Assembly (NCBI GenBank): GCA_036426205.1
Contig: CM071579.1
Location: 13,484,071 to 13,548,070, forward strand
Direction: 5' to 3'
DNA from: Ascaphus truei
Taxonomy: Eukaryota > Chordata > Amphibia > Anura > Ascaphidae
DNA length: 64,000 nt
Below the pieces are notes generated by a model that worked only from the letters and a program-made list of their open reading frames with translations, had not been told where the DNA came from and did no database searches. The stretch's first letter is position 1; each line of letters starts with the position of its first letter. This document shows positions 51,054 to 63,703 of this stretch, piece after piece. The translations under genes were made by a program, and so were the position numbers.

Positions 51054-51749
51054 GTGGGTTTAGAAAGCCTTTATAGTTCTAAACGTGCAGTCACACTGAT
51101 GTATGTTCATTGTTTGCAAATAAAATGATGGCCTATTTCAAGGAAGCTGCAGAACGGTTTCCCTAGTTCATCCCATCTGCTCACGTTTGCTTGACTGTAG
51201 GAGTACAATTCAGCAGCTGTAGTTCACAGATGAGACCTACAGTACCACCAGTGCAAAATAAACTGTGTACAGCCGGTTTCTAAACATCTTGCAGGCATAA
51301 TGGTATTTCAGTGTAAGGTTGTCAGTCTTAGACTGACGATTTGTGCAGTTCCAATTTATCATTTCGCTTTTACGTATTGTAGCAAATGTTTTGCATTTTA
51401 AAAATAAGGGATCTCTGCTTTCAAAACCCAAGTGGTTTGCAACTGCATTGAAGAATATTACATTGCTATTCCTGGAAGCAAAGGCGTTCTGTAATACAAG
51501 TCATTCATTCGTTTTTCTACATCAACTAAATAAAAATAGCTATTTACTGTAACAAAAAGCTTGTTATAAAAAATTGTAATTCATTCAACAACAAATGATA
51601 ATGACATTACGCAAGGCTGTTTCTAGATTTCAAGAAATTGAGACCTTTGAATCTGTAAGACATCTACATCTAAAGCAACATGGCTTCCGTTAATCCTGCC
51701 AGTGGTTAAAAGGCCAGAAACTCTAAATCGCAAATCTTGTTATTCATGC

Positions 51750-52285
51750 ACCTCATATTTGGAACAATCTACCGGAGACTCTCACAGCCGCCACCAACCT
51801 AAGTTCTTTCACAACTAAAGCTGTCTCATATTTTAATCCTGTCTGTAACTGTTGCATACGCCAATAACATATATTATCTCTAACTGTGCATGCAATCTCT
51901 TTTTATATAATGTATAAAACTGTTCATTTAATGGTAACCAAAGAGTGGCTCAGTGAGTAAAGACACTGACTGTCACTGAGTTTGACGCAAGGGAATCTGG
52001 TTCAATTCCCGGTGTCGGCTCCTTGTGACCTTGGGCAAGTCACTTTATCTCCCTGTGCCTCAGGCACCAAGAACATAGATTGTAAGCTCACCGGGGCATG
52101 GAATGCAAAATGTCTCTGTAAAGCGCTATGGAAAACTAGCAGCGCTATACAAGAACCAACAATTATTATTATTATTACCATGTACAGTATTTGTCATCAT
52201 AACTCTGTGCCCAGGGCATACTTGAAAAAGAGAGGTAACTCTCTTTGTATTACTTACTGCTAAATCATTTAATAAATGAATAAAT
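51750..52285 (+). mobile_element. LINE 3' end interrupted by a SINE
   Basis: AACAATCTACCGGAGACTCT, then CTGTCTGTAACTGTTGCATA and the downstream CCCAGGGCATACTTGAAAAA match the 1912-2868 LINE 3' end. The LINE resumes at about 52177 (ACCATGTACAG) after the SINE. Confidence 0.88.
51937..52176 (+). mobile_element. tRNA-derived SINE with MIR/CORE-like centre, nested in a LINE
   Basis: The RNA polymerase III A box TGGCTCAGTGAG (51946-51957) and B box GGTTCAATTCC (51999-52009) stand at tRNA-like spacing. Next comes CTTGTGACCTTGGGCAAGTC and CTCCCTGTGCCTCAG, closely resembling the core of MIR/CORE-SINEs. The tail has AGATTGTAAGCTCACCGGGG, GTAAAGCGCTATGGA and (ATT)n. A short ACCA-type duplication is shared with the LINE target. 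Confidence 0.88.
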
Positions 52286-54016
52286 ACATTTGAATGGAAA
52301 ATGCATATATATTGACCAGTTTAAAAAAAGCAAAATAAAATACTTTACGTTTGAATTTTCCAAGGTGTTTGCAAGATCGTTTGGGATGTAGCCTATCTCG
52401 AGAGATTGTCAGCCAATCTTCATAAATCAACCAATAGGTTTATTGATATCTGGGAGCCCTGGTTTTCACATTTCAACAAATAGATAAGGTTCCGAGCGAC
52501 GTGAAAGATGATTGACTTTTTGTGCTGGGAGGTAGAAAAGAAGAAGGGAGTTGCAGGCCGATCTGAGTCGCATATATGTTCTCGCAAGAGATACAGTACT
52601 CTGTAATTGTTACATACAGTACAGTAGATGCATGAATCTCAACAAATGGGATGTATTTCTTGTACCAATCTCGGGTCACCCCCTCCCCTCTTATTATTAT
52701 TTACATTTCTGCCATTTATTTTTTACTTTGTAAATGTAATTTTGATGTGCTGTCTTTGTTATGATTCCCTGATATGAAAATGCTAAAAAAAAAATAAAAA
52801 AAGGAACCAAAAACAAAAATGTCAATTTATTTAGGAATATTGAGAAGTCATTACATTTTATATAATATAACAAAGTAATATACAGTTGAATTGACAACAT
52901 TGGTGCATACAATAGACCATCATGCGAAGAAATAATGAATAATATGCTTATCATGAAAGTTCATTAACTCTGTTATATTCCAAGGAATGCTACTGTAACT
53001 GTTATCTGTGAGAAGTAGTTCACAACACTGTCACATTACCAGATGTTTGATTTCCTCGCTAGTGATGGCCTGCATAGTTTTTCCTTCTTCAACAATGATG
53101 TGTCTGTTTCTCATTTTATAATATGAATGACGTAACTTGGGTATCTAGGTCACATCAGCTGACACACTGGAATGTACTGTATGCCTATCATTGGATATTT
53201 CATGTAGAACGTTTCAGGACTTTTCAGCAAGCCCCACACCTCGTTGTACAACTTAACCCAATTTATTTGAGTATATTGTATTCAATAGTATATTGCTCCC
53301 GTTCGTGGTATATTGCAGTACGTAAATGAATGTGTTAGTTTGTTCTGAAATTAGAGGTAGTAATTATGTATGTTGTTCACTCGCCTTTATTTCTTTTAAA
53401 ACAATGTGTATTTCTGATTTCTTCTACCAAAGACTAATGTCCCGTAGAGGGAGTCCAAAAAGAGACTTGGGCAGACTTAGAGATCTTCTTGCCTTTTAGG
53501 TACGATTCCTGTTAATCATCATCATTTATTTACTTGGCTGTACACTTTTCATTTCTGTGTTTTCACCTACTCCATGGGAGACCCATCATTTTGCTTTTAA
53601 TCATCAGATATATCTCTGTTTAGACCAGGTTTCTATGCAATGTCTACAGCTTATTAAAAGTGCATTCACTCAAAGACAAGTTCTGTAACTGAATCCTACC
53701 TTGACTTCCATCTCTTTTGTCTTTTCAAATAGACCAATTTGTATTAAACTGGAAATAGTTTATTTTAAAAAAAATGCATTAATTGTGAATTATAATTAAA
53801 ATGTGATTGCAGCTTCCCCTGCTCTAAATCTTTTTTGGCATAGCTAGTAATTAGAAATGTGCAAAACTCTCAACAGTTTTTGTTAATTTATTTGTGTGGG
53901 TTTTTTGGGGGGCGGGTTAAATGTCATGATGTCATAATGAGATATAAGATATTTCACCAGGTTTTACCTGGCTAAAAAAAGTTGTGGAATCAGTGTTAGA
54001 TGCTGCGAGAATCTGC

Positions 54017-54017
<1 letters not shown>

Positions 54018-54084
<67 letters not shown>

Positions 54085-54139
54085 AAATATGAGAGAGAGA
54101 GAATATGAGAGAGAGAGAGAATATGAGAGAGAGAATATG

Positions 54140-54188
<49 letters not shown>

Positions 54189-54410
54189 GAGAGAGAGAGA
54201 GAGAATATGAGAGAGAGAGAGAGAATATGAGAGAGAGAGAAAGAATATGAGAGAGAGAGAGAGAGAAAGAATATGAGAGAGAGAGAGAGAATATGAGAGA
54301 GAGAGAGAAAATATGAGAGAGAGAGATAGAGAGAGAGAAAATATGAGAGAGAGAGAGAAAATGTGAGAGAGAGAGAGAAAATATGAGAGAGAGAGAAAGA
54401 GATGTAGTTA
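54018..54410. repeat. (GA)n microsatellite with AATATGAGAGA variants
   Basis: Almost pure GA repeats are interrupted at intervals by AATATGA. It lies about 530 bp upstream of GAS2 coding exon 4. The 195-codon minus-strand ORF over it (Ser/Leu-rich) is a repeat artefact. Confidence 0.97.
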
Positions 54411-54897
54411 TAATAATAATAAGCAGAAAAGAATGCACGAGAGGGGTGATGTATTGATTTGCCATTTTAGCATTCAGCATTGTCATGGTTAGTAACAAAA
54501 AAACAAAGAAAGGCTGCATTTTAACACAACAAATTATTTGATAAACATTAAATAAATGTTATTATTATAGATCACAGCCCGACCCTTTTATTTCCGTTTG
54601 AGCACAAGAGTGAAGGCATCTTTAAGGCCTGTATGTGATCATTTGCTATTATTGTTACAAGTTGTGTACATCACTGTTTTCCATCAGCTCCGCTCTGCAC
54701 GGCAAAATATGTTGGCGTCTTATAAATTATTAAATCACAATCATTATAACAATACTAACAATTACTTTCATGGCCTTTAATCCAGTACACATATTTTGTA
54801 GCATCATCATCATCTATATAATGTATCTTGTGCCGTCTCTCATTGTGATTATCGTCCCATTATTTATTTGCATCTCAGTTCTCGCTCCGTTTACTAA

Positions 54898-55005
<108 letters not shown>

Positions 55006-55564
55006 TAGGACACACTATTAAACGGAAGAAATATTTACATTTTCTTCATATTTGACTCTTGAAAGACTTCCTTCAAATAACATTCTTGGTCAAGTCATGC
55101 AGTGAAAATGGCTGTAAAATGAACATCTTGTAGACAGATGTTAAAAAAATAATTATGCACAATTCTGAGACTCCTTCCCATTGCGATCACTTTTGCTGTC
55201 AGACGTGTTACATGTTGTGATACCTTTCCATCTGTATTCATACAGTAGCTCTATAAATCCATTTTGGGTGACTGGTTTTATTAGCACAATAACAGATTAA
55301 AGCAGCACATTTTCTTTTGAATAAATCAGTTCTGTCGTATTAAATAATACTGTCTGCATTTTTTTTTAAACTTGTAATGCTATTTTTAATGATTTTTTTA
55401 ATGTACTGATCACCTAATGGTTGCTGAAGCAACCATTAAGAAAGTCATATCCACTTTCTCTTTTGAAACAGGATCTGACACACATCTTTTTGAGCTCTTC
55501 CCTTTGTCAACAAAGTATCACAAACAGATCTGTTGTTGTGTTCCAAACAGCAGACCGTCTATTA

Positions 55565-55859
55565 CAGTGGTGCGTAAACTTTTCCCCCTGTGCCCCCTGC
55601 CTGCTCTCCCCCTCTGAAAGCCCCCCCCCCCCTCATGGCTCAGATCCAGCATCAAATGACGCACTGGGGGTCACGTGACCTCGCGTTGCCATCCATGGCG
55701 ATGCTTCGCTCGACACCAAGGTAAGGGAATTTACTGACGACTCATGCAGCCCCCTTGCATTTATTGTAAATGCCTTGGGGGAGAGCACGAGACCTCTGTA
55801 ACCGGCAAACCCCCCTCCCCTCCTAAAAAATCTTGCGCCCCCCAGTTTGTTCATCACTG
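55565..55859. mobile_element. hAT-like MITE with perfect 8-bp duplication (295 bp)
   Basis: Starts CAGTGGTGCGTAAACTTTTC and ends CCAGTTTGTTCATCACTG, inverted ends with several differences. GTCTATTA is repeated exactly at 55557-55564 and 55860-55867. The short ORFs on both strands are non-coding in appearance. Confidence 0.92.
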
Positions 55860-56774
55860 GTCTATTATTCTGAAATCTGTAACAATAATGTGTTACACTT
55901 AGTAATATAATGTTACAGATCAGCTGCAGCATTTCACGGACTGGAGCACAAAGTCAGAAGGCGGCCATTTCGTTAGGCACACAATCAGGATTTTGATAGA
56001 TTTTTAACAGGGGCACCAAACGATTGCCAGCTGGGGTAAGAATGTAGAATTATACATTATCACATGCTTTAGATATACAAATAAGAGAAAAATAAGGGGG
56101 GTTGTAGTGTTGCTGCTTTAATGGCCGATTCTATATGTCCCGAAGTTGTGGTCGGGCTGTTTCGGACAACATTTTCCCTTAATGTCAATGGGGGATTTCG
56201 GCACATATACAGTAGAATCAGCTCCTAATGCTTATACTGTACTAAATGAATGAACTCCCTTCACTTGTATCACACTGTCCACTTACTCTTCCTGCATCAG
56301 TTGATCAATTGATTGCTGTCCGGCTGCTAATGTACTGTAATGGTTTGTTTATTATTAAGATGGAAAGATTTCCCTACTATCAGTCTTTGAGCTCATTGAG
56401 TTTGCTATAGATCACAGTATTTCACTACCTATCGATTATTGTTTGAAAGTGTATGGTACTGTATGTTCAATAGCCTTTTCCAGTTTAGGGTCAAAAGCGT
56501 TCCCCCAAAAAACAACGTATTCTACTGATAAGGCAATGCGTTCAGCCTTATTTAGTGGATAATTATCAGTTCTTACAAAACTACAATAATTGCAGCTCTG
56601 TTGTGATGTACATCTTAGAAAATTCACAGCAGAAGCCGTATTTAAAAGGCTCCTGAAAAAAATATTACATCACTATTTCACTTAAATAGAAAAGTGTTGA
56701 AGCGTTTGACGGTGTCGTATACTGTATGATTAGGGGGAATGCCTAATATGGTATAGCTCAGGCGTGTTATAACC

Positions 56775-57030
56775 CAGGGGTTCACAACTCCAATCCTCAT
56801 GTCCCCCCAACGGGTCAGGATTTAAGGATAGTCCAGCTTCAGCCCAGGTGGCTCAATCAGTCCCTGCTTCTGCCCAGGTGGCTTAATCTGTTCCCGATTC
56901 AGCACAGGTGGCTCAATCAAATGCTCAGTCTTCGACTGAGCCTCTGATTGAGTTACCTGTGCTGAAGCAGCAATAACCTGAAAATCTGATCTGTTGAGGG
57001 GGTGTTGAGGAGTGGAGTTGAGAACCCCTG
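56775..57030. mobile_element. Palindromic hAT-like MITE (fold-back family B, copy 3)
   Basis: Starts CAGGGGTTCACAACTCC and ends GGAGTTGAGAACCCCTG. TTATAACC (56767-56774) and TTACAACC (57031-57038) agree at 7 of 8 positions. A short direct repeat, GCCCAGGTGGCT(C/T)AATC, is duplicated in the left arm, making it longer than the other copies. Confidence 0.85.
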
Positions 57031-57292
57031 TTACAACCCCTGCACAATGTGCTGCGTAGCCCTTTTGCAGCAAAAAGGGTTCAGGGCTGGAGACTCCTGA
57101 TTTACTCGTCATTTTTCCTTTATAGGAAGATCTATCGGTATTTTATTATCAATAATTATCAATGATTTAGTGAAAAACAAAATAGTGAATATTGTACATT
57201 TTAATTGTAATATACTATATATAACATATGAAATATAATATAAATATATTAAATGTAATGCCCAATATAAAATATTGTAATTTAGTCATTTA

Positions 57293-57838
57293 GGGCCTCA
57301 TGCAGAGAGCAGCGATCTAAAAAACTGGCGGATTGAATATTTTAAACATAAAATATGGAGAATTCGCCTCCGTATGCACAAAGCAACGGTAAGCGCCAGA
57401 ATTGCCATGCAGGAATATGGAAACTTGTAATTGGCGCGAATCGCGTTGTTTGAATGTGCTTTAAAGAAACCGCAAGTTTAAAGTGCCTTTTTTTTTTTTT
57501 TTTTTTTTTGGCGCGCAACTGAGGCCACGTCATCCCTATCGCCAGGCAGCATAAGGGGTTTGCCAACTTTTCATGGCGTGCAGACTTGGCGAACAGCTCT
57601 CCATGTTTCTGGAGAGATTCTCTCACACATGCTGTTCGCCGCTTCCTGCATACGGCGGCTTGAAAAAGTGCAAAAAACTAGGGATTCGCCACCGCCTCGG
57701 CGAGTTTTTCAAAGGTAAAAAAAAACATGGTGCTTTATTCTCTGTTTCCCTATTTCGCGCCATTTTCTGATTTTCTGCCCGCAGAACTCTCTGATAAGTG
57801 GCGAAAGCGAGCTTAGCGCTGCTCTCTGCATAGGCCCC
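57293..57838. mobile_element. Harbinger-like MITE (546 bp)
   Basis: GGGCCTCATGCAGAGAGCAG at the left and CTGCTCTCTGCATAGGCCCC at the right are inverted copies over about 20 bp. TTA duplications lie on both sides (57290-57292, 57839-57841). The inside contains a T-run and GGCGAA/TTCGCC palindromic words. No transposase frame was found. Confidence 0.88.
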
Positions 57839-58649
57839 TTAAAGAGAAAAATACAATGGATTAGAAAAAAAAAAAAAATCAACGATATTGTTGCAGACAG
57901 GTCAAATATAGAGCCTGCAGCAAAAGCAATTTACTGTATTGGATATACAGTAAGGCAACTGCAAGCTTCATAACCTTAAACACTCAAAATTACAGATTAT
58001 ATATAGAATTGTTGCTCGCCGTTTCCCCAGTGATTTCAAGGTTCTTCAGGCATTTCTGGCAACAAGGGGGTAAAAACGCAATATATTTTCCAAAATGAAA
58101 AAGTATAAATCACAGTTCTGAGTATTTTTGAGAGTACTTGCCTGTGTTTCTCTCCATAAAAAAAATAAGCAGGATTTCATTGCACCTTTAGAGCTTAAAA
58201 CATTATAAACAGGGGAATATTTCAAGTAGTGGTTTGATTTACATTTTATATGTATGCGTGTAGCAGGAGTAAAAGCTCGGGTATCTGAGAGCGGCTTCCA
58301 ACTAAATCTAATCAAATCTAAAGCATGATGGATGATTTCTCTAGAAGGTTCCGTTTTCTAAGCCGCTTTAATTCTAGTCTGATGCCTGAAGTCAGCCATC
58401 CATAAAAATGGCATGGGAGCTGTGAATGAAGGCATCAGTTTTCGGACTCATTTTTGTAAAACACACGTTTTTTTGTGGATGTAACCTTTTAGCAAGTCTT
58501 TTTTTTTTTTTAATCTGCTAGGGAAATGCAACACACTAAAATCTCTGAAGGCTTTATATCGTCTCCAGCATTGTTTACTTTTCTCTTTTAACCCATTTAT
58601 CTCCTGGTTACTTTAGCCAGGATGCAATATGCCCCGATACTGTTTGCTG

Positions 58650-59292
58650 CTCCATAATCCTCCGCTAACTGCCATTGACTCAGCTGCAGTGGGATAACCC
58701 ATGTCGGACCTTGGTGAATTGCAGGATCTTTATTTGCAGCATACATCTTGCACAGCTTAGCAGCATACTTCTCTGCATACGCCTCAGGACTTCTGGACGG
58801 TGCTTACTTCCACTGCTCCAGGTGGTCTTGGCTAGCCAGCCAAGTGAACATGCTTACCCCGCAATTGGGAAGACTCATAGTTCCCACCTGTTTCATCCCT
58901 CCTTCACCCTATCCAGGGGTCAGGCAGGGACTCTCCTTCGTCCTCTCTCTCCCAGGGGAAGACTCTTCTAGCACATCCTCACTCCAGCAGGAGCTGGGAA
59001 GGGCTGCTCCTACCTCCTCACTCCATGAGGAGCTGAGAGGAACTCCCCCTAACTTTAGCCTAATCCCCTTAGCAAATTCCAGAAGGGGCGGGCTCATGCA
59101 CTGTACCCACCTACAAGGGGCTTTACACAGGCCATGAGTCACCACAGACCTTGCTTCACTTTCTGGGGAAGCAGGAACGGGGGTTAAGGGCCCACAGATG
59201 AACCTGCTAATGCCTGGATCTTAACAGGGCTTACAAAGCAGATACACTGGGTGGATAGGAACAGGCACAGTTGGGACATACCCTGTTACACA
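58650..59292 (-). mobile_element. Probable solo LTR (minus strand; left end approximate)
   Basis: On the minus strand it begins TGTAACAGGGTATGTCCC at 59292, as in the LTRs at 25072 and 26972. An AATAAAG signal (minus strand, near 58735) implies an end around 58650-58690. A direct duplication of CTCCTCACTCCA-type words occurs inside (58975-59030). The target duplication was not found. Confidence 0.6.
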
Positions 59293-60534
59293 AGTGTTCA
59301 CTCCAATCCTGCACAACTTTTCATCAAACAGACTGTACCAATAAGCCGCCAATGCAAGCACATTTTCTTTCTTTTCTCTTTAAGGTTTTTGGAATGGAGT
59401 TTGCATTTAGCACACTTTCTTGTTAGTGGAAACTACATTACATTGCTGATCAAGGGGCTGCATCACATTGTTAAGGGCTGACGATCTTTATGTGCAGCAT
59501 GATTGATTATTAAATAAATAATAAAGTACTTGATTTAAAATATGCATTTTATGGTTATCCAATATTCTGTACAAAAAAAAAGGCTTCTCGGCTCATCTAT
59601 ATGCATTGCATATCATAACGCAGCTGGTTCCCATTATCCGAATGTCACATTAGGATGGTATACGTTAGACAGAGGATTCTGGGTACGCCCATGCTGATGA
59701 GCACAGGAAGTTATCACTTTTAGTTTCCAGGCATCACCAGAAAGATTTCATAGGTGCGACTGTCACAGACTGTGCAACTTTAACTGACAAAGGGAGTGCA
59801 AAGCCAAAGATACCCTCCATACACAGCTCTTTTAATTTATTAGCATGTCTCCATCCATGCTTCAAGCTGAGTGCTACCCAGTTCATGGAACAAGCTATAT
59901 TAAACTGTATACTGAATAAGTGGGAGCTCTGGAGATTTGTGCATAATAGCATAATAGGATTTGACAGAATACTCGTTCTCCTGTTAAAATGTTGTGAAAT
60001 TCGAATGCAGTCTTTTAGGAAAAGCTTAACAGCGAGCAACACAGATACTGCACTTAAAAATACTAAATAGGCACATGATTTGTAATCACAAATCAAAAAA
60101 CAAGCAAACTAGCATTGCACAGTTATGAGAAAAAACAATATTTGCTACAGTGACGAATGAGAAGAATATAAGATACATATTGAGAACGCATTAGGTTCGC
60201 ACAAGACGAATTAGGTATTGCACATACACGCCCATATCTATTAAGTGGTGCTTTGTGGTAAAAAAAAAAAACCTCTTCCCGTTCCAGGAGACACCTCACA
60301 GGTGGTATCTAATGAAAGAGCTCCCCTTTGTAAATATGGGCCAGAATGTCATGTCTACAGTATTACCATTTTGGGAAACAAAATCCTGACTTTGTTAATC
60401 CTAATGACTAGAATTCCTCCCCATCTCAAAATGTAAAATCTACCATTACATAAATTCCCTTGAATAGCAAATTTCCCACATGTGCCGCACTGCATTTTCT
60501 ACACTGCTACACTGCACACAGCTCTATGTATACA

Positions 60535-60690
60535 CATATTTGTAGATGCTAGTCCCTGCTCTGCAGATCTTACAGTCTAATTTTGAATCTTTAGGAGATA
60601 ATGAGACTTTGATCAAGGTCACAAGGTGATGATATTGGGATCCAAACTGACTTGAAAGATAGTGATGTAGCCGCTAAGCCACTCCAGATC
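60535..60690 (-). mobile_element. tRNA-derived SINE, second copy (minus strand)
   Basis: On the minus strand: A box TGGCTTAGCGG (60671-60681), a degenerate B box (TTTGGATCCCAA), core CCTTGTGACCTTGATCAAAG, and tail TTAGACTGTAAGATCTGCAG and AGCAGGGACTAGC. The order is the same as in the SINE at 51937-52176, but it is more diverged. Confidence 0.75.
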
Positions 60691-61622
60691 TTAGACTGCC
60701 CTATAGGGCTTAAAGCTGCATACCAAGCAATATCCTACGTGTGTGTTTTTTTTATTAATAAATCAGTTCTGTGAGAAAATAATTGTAGCATTTTAAAAAA
60801 AAACTCTAGATGACATTTTTTATGTATTATAATGGAACAAGCATTTTTTGTTTCTATAGCAACCATTTACAAAGTCACATCCCCTTCCTCTTCTGAAACA
60901 GGCTCTGGCACACCCTTTTTTGAGCCCTGCCCTCTCTCTCTAGCAATGCACCAATTGTATCTAGCGACTGCCTGGTCACATGATCTTCCCCACAGAACTT
61001 TGTCATATTAATATGCAAATACATTCCAGTGACTGCAGAATATTTAGTGAACCCCAAAGCCGAATCTTTGCTAATCGATCACAGGAGAACGGATCGATTG
61101 GCAACTTAGCTAATTACTTATAATTGTGTGGATTGTATTGATGCACATATTAAAGGTAAATAATAATAATTTTTAAAAAAGAGCAGCTTGGACTGTTGCT
61201 TTAAAACCAAAAGATTTTTTGCTAGAAGCACATGAAAATTTTAATCCTTTCTGTAACAAAAACGTGTTCACAAATGGGATTTTTCTTCTAGAAAAGTTGT
61301 GAAAAAAAACTTTGCAGACTGCAATATAATAATTGTAATCCATTTACTACATTTTTTAGTTGGATACAAATTTGAATACCTCTTGTATTTGATCCAAAAT
61401 TCCCTGTTTAAATTATTTTTTATTAAGTTTAACATGTTAATAACATTCCCAGACTTGTCCGCTAATTTCCTAAGCTACCTAGTCTAGCAAGCTGCTTTTT
61501 ATTGAAGGTAATTGCATTAGCTGACAGCACAAAAAAAATAAACGGCTGAAAATTGATATTATTTCAATTGACCGTTTCTCTTTTTTTTTTTTTTTTGTGA
61601 ATATTTACCTGCTGTGCGGAAG

Positions 61623-61767
61623 GCATGGTGTGGAGCCACCTGGATTAATAAAGCTGGAAAAAGAGATTGAGCAAGAAGAGACCCTCTCAGCTCCCACACC
61701 GTCTCCTTCTCCTTCCCCGACTAAGTCACCTGGGAAAAAGAGCACTGGAAAACTCTTAGATGATGCG
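61623..61767 (+). CDS. GAS2: GAS2 coding exon 5 (linker and start of GAR domain)
   Basis: The acceptor is ...TGTGCGGAAG, and the first G completes the split Arg codon. Residues 159-206 begin HGVEPPGLIKLEKEIEQEET (mammals have Tyr for the His). Then comes a Ser/Pro/Thr-rich linker with repeated SP pairs and a basic GKKSTGKLLDDA, where the GAR domain begins. The linker is one residue longer than in mammals. The exon ends in phase 0 before GTAAGA. The polypyrimidine tract is an almost pure T run at about 61581-61596, unusually far (about 26 nt) from the AG, but no better acceptor gives the conserved frame. Confidence 0.95.
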
Positions 61768-63595
61768 GTAAGACAACTTGTCTATGACGGATGAGGAAAG
61801 GTACAACCACACTTAGCAATATATCCAATGACGACACTCAGCCATATACAACCTTTGTAACACTTTGATGTTCCCATATCTATTTATTTTTATCATACAT
61901 TATTTTTACATGCAACAATTGTAGGGGTGGGGTACAAAACACAGAGAATGGGTGGGGTTAATGGAAAGGGGGATACAGAACAAAAAGTCAGAGGAAGAGG
62001 GTTGGGGGGATGTGGGGGATATTGGCTTCGGCTTTAAGATGAATCCAATCCATCACATATATAAATATGTATCTCAGACTTTACATAAGAACACACTTTA
62101 TATCAGGGATCACTGATCGAGCAGAGAGCCTCTTTGACAACGCTGCTCCAGGAACCCTAGAGCTACAACCATATTAAGGCCCTATGGTGTTTCCTCTTTT
62201 TGGCCCAAGGGTCCAAGGTTGCTGCAAATATTTCAGACGTAACGTAACGTGCCAAACCTTCTTGATTATTATGGGGAGTGTGGGGATAGGGCCTTTCCAA
62301 TGTGTCTGCAACCACACAACTAGACTCCGAAATGATGTGGTTTATCAGTTTTCCCTGTCTATAGTTATTATTTTCTACTCTTTTGTGTAAAAGTGCCCTG
62401 CCAGGGGAAGAACGCTACCGGCAGGTCCAAGGTGTTGCTGAAGAGATTGAACACCACTGCCCAGGACATTGCCATATTTAATGCCTTTTTTCCCCAAATG
62501 TAGGCTTAAAAGTTGAACTAGAACAAGAGCAAAAGAGATACATAACACACTCATTATAATACTGGCTCGGTTTGGGGTTCATATGCAAAATGAGGGGTAT
62601 CCACAACTGAAATATGGCATATTCTACGCTGGTAGAAAGAGTGCTGTTAATCAGTGCTTCAAGTTGCCAGCAATGCCACTTTTAAGAAGTACGGAATCAA
62701 AAAAGAAAGGAATCCCACTGAAATATACGAGTTATATAGTCAAAATGTCAACTTTGATAGTTCTTTATGCCAAGGCTACAGTCTGGTTAGGAACAGGCAC
62801 TATCGTATGGTAATATAAATTATAACACAGTGTGAAAATACTCAAACTAAGACTTCCACATCCACTGAAATTGTGAACGCAGGGTATATTAGTTATTCCC
62901 TCTATTCTATGAGGACCGCACAAATATGATTGGTTGTCCTTATTTTCCGAAAAAAAAGAAAAACCATGCAGAATGCCACACACGCACACACGCACACACA
63001 CGCACACACACGCACACACACGCACACACACACACACACACACGCACACACACACAGTTGGGCTGAAAAAATCTAAAGTAAATGCAATTTGTAAAGAAAA
63101 AAAAAGTAAAGTTAACATTTAATACCATGTACATTTCATCATTTATATTTCAGGGGTGATTTTTAACGCCATATTTACAAAGCGCCTAAGACACTTTGCA
63201 GCGCTTTCATGTGAATGACCCATATGGTGTGTTACAGCACCATGAGGTTTCTTATGGCTTAGTACTGCTTAGTAAACATGGCTCTTAGTGCATAATCATT
63301 TAAGGATTATGCTTACCTACCAACTGGCTTTGAAAAATATTCCTGATTTTCCTACTGATCTGTAAATGTTAATTTACCAAATAATTTCTCCAGCTGCAAA
63401 CGCTGAGCGGTTTGAGTTAATAAGCAGAAGCCAGATGGGGCAGCAGTGCATTGCAAAGCACATGTGACACCTTTGTTTACCCTGACTCACGAAGTCTGAT
63501 ATGTACCTCTCTCTTACCTCTCTGCATCAATGAGACCTTGTCTGCCAAAAAGGGTCAAAAGACACGATTAGAAGTGATTGCATTATGTTTTTCAG
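61768..63595 (+). other. GAS2: GAS2 intron after coding exon 5 (1.8 kb)
   Basis: Bounded by GTAAGA and TCAG. It is the shortest intron in the window. The only distinct feature is a CA/CG dinucleotide repeat (62979-63057). The remaining sequence contains no ORF or repeat I recognise. Confidence 0.85.
62979..63057. repeat. (CACACACG)n microsatellite
   Basis: ACGCACACACGCACACACACGC and variants occur in the last complete intron. The ORFs over it are artefacts. Confidence 0.97.
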
Positions 63596-63703
63596 GTCCA
63601 GCACATCTCTGAAGACCCTCCCTGCAAATGCCCCAATAAATTCTGTGTGGAACGTCTTTCCCAAGGAAGATACAAAGTGGGAGAAAAGATCCTTTTCATT
63701 AGG
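63596..63703 (+). CDS. GAS2: GAS2 coding exon 6 (GAR domain, first half; gene continues beyond window)
   Basis: The exon starts in phase 0 after ...TTTTTCAG and encodes 36 codons, residues 207-242: VQHISEDPPCKCPNKFCVER then LSQGRYKVGEKILFIR. The CKCPNKFC cluster is the start of the GAR (Gas2-related) domain, the microtubule-binding module whose cysteines bind zinc. It ends in phase 0 before the donor GTAGAG. The remaining part of GAR and the C-terminal tail (about 70 residues by mammalian length) are not in the window. Confidence 0.95.

Noticed and set aside
51946..52010. Functional tRNA gene
   Set aside because: A and B boxes are present, but no cloverleaf acceptor stem follows. The downstream core and tail mark it as a SINE.
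53932..54519. 195-codon Ser/Leu-rich minus-strand ORF
   Set aside because: Translation of the (GA)n microsatellite.
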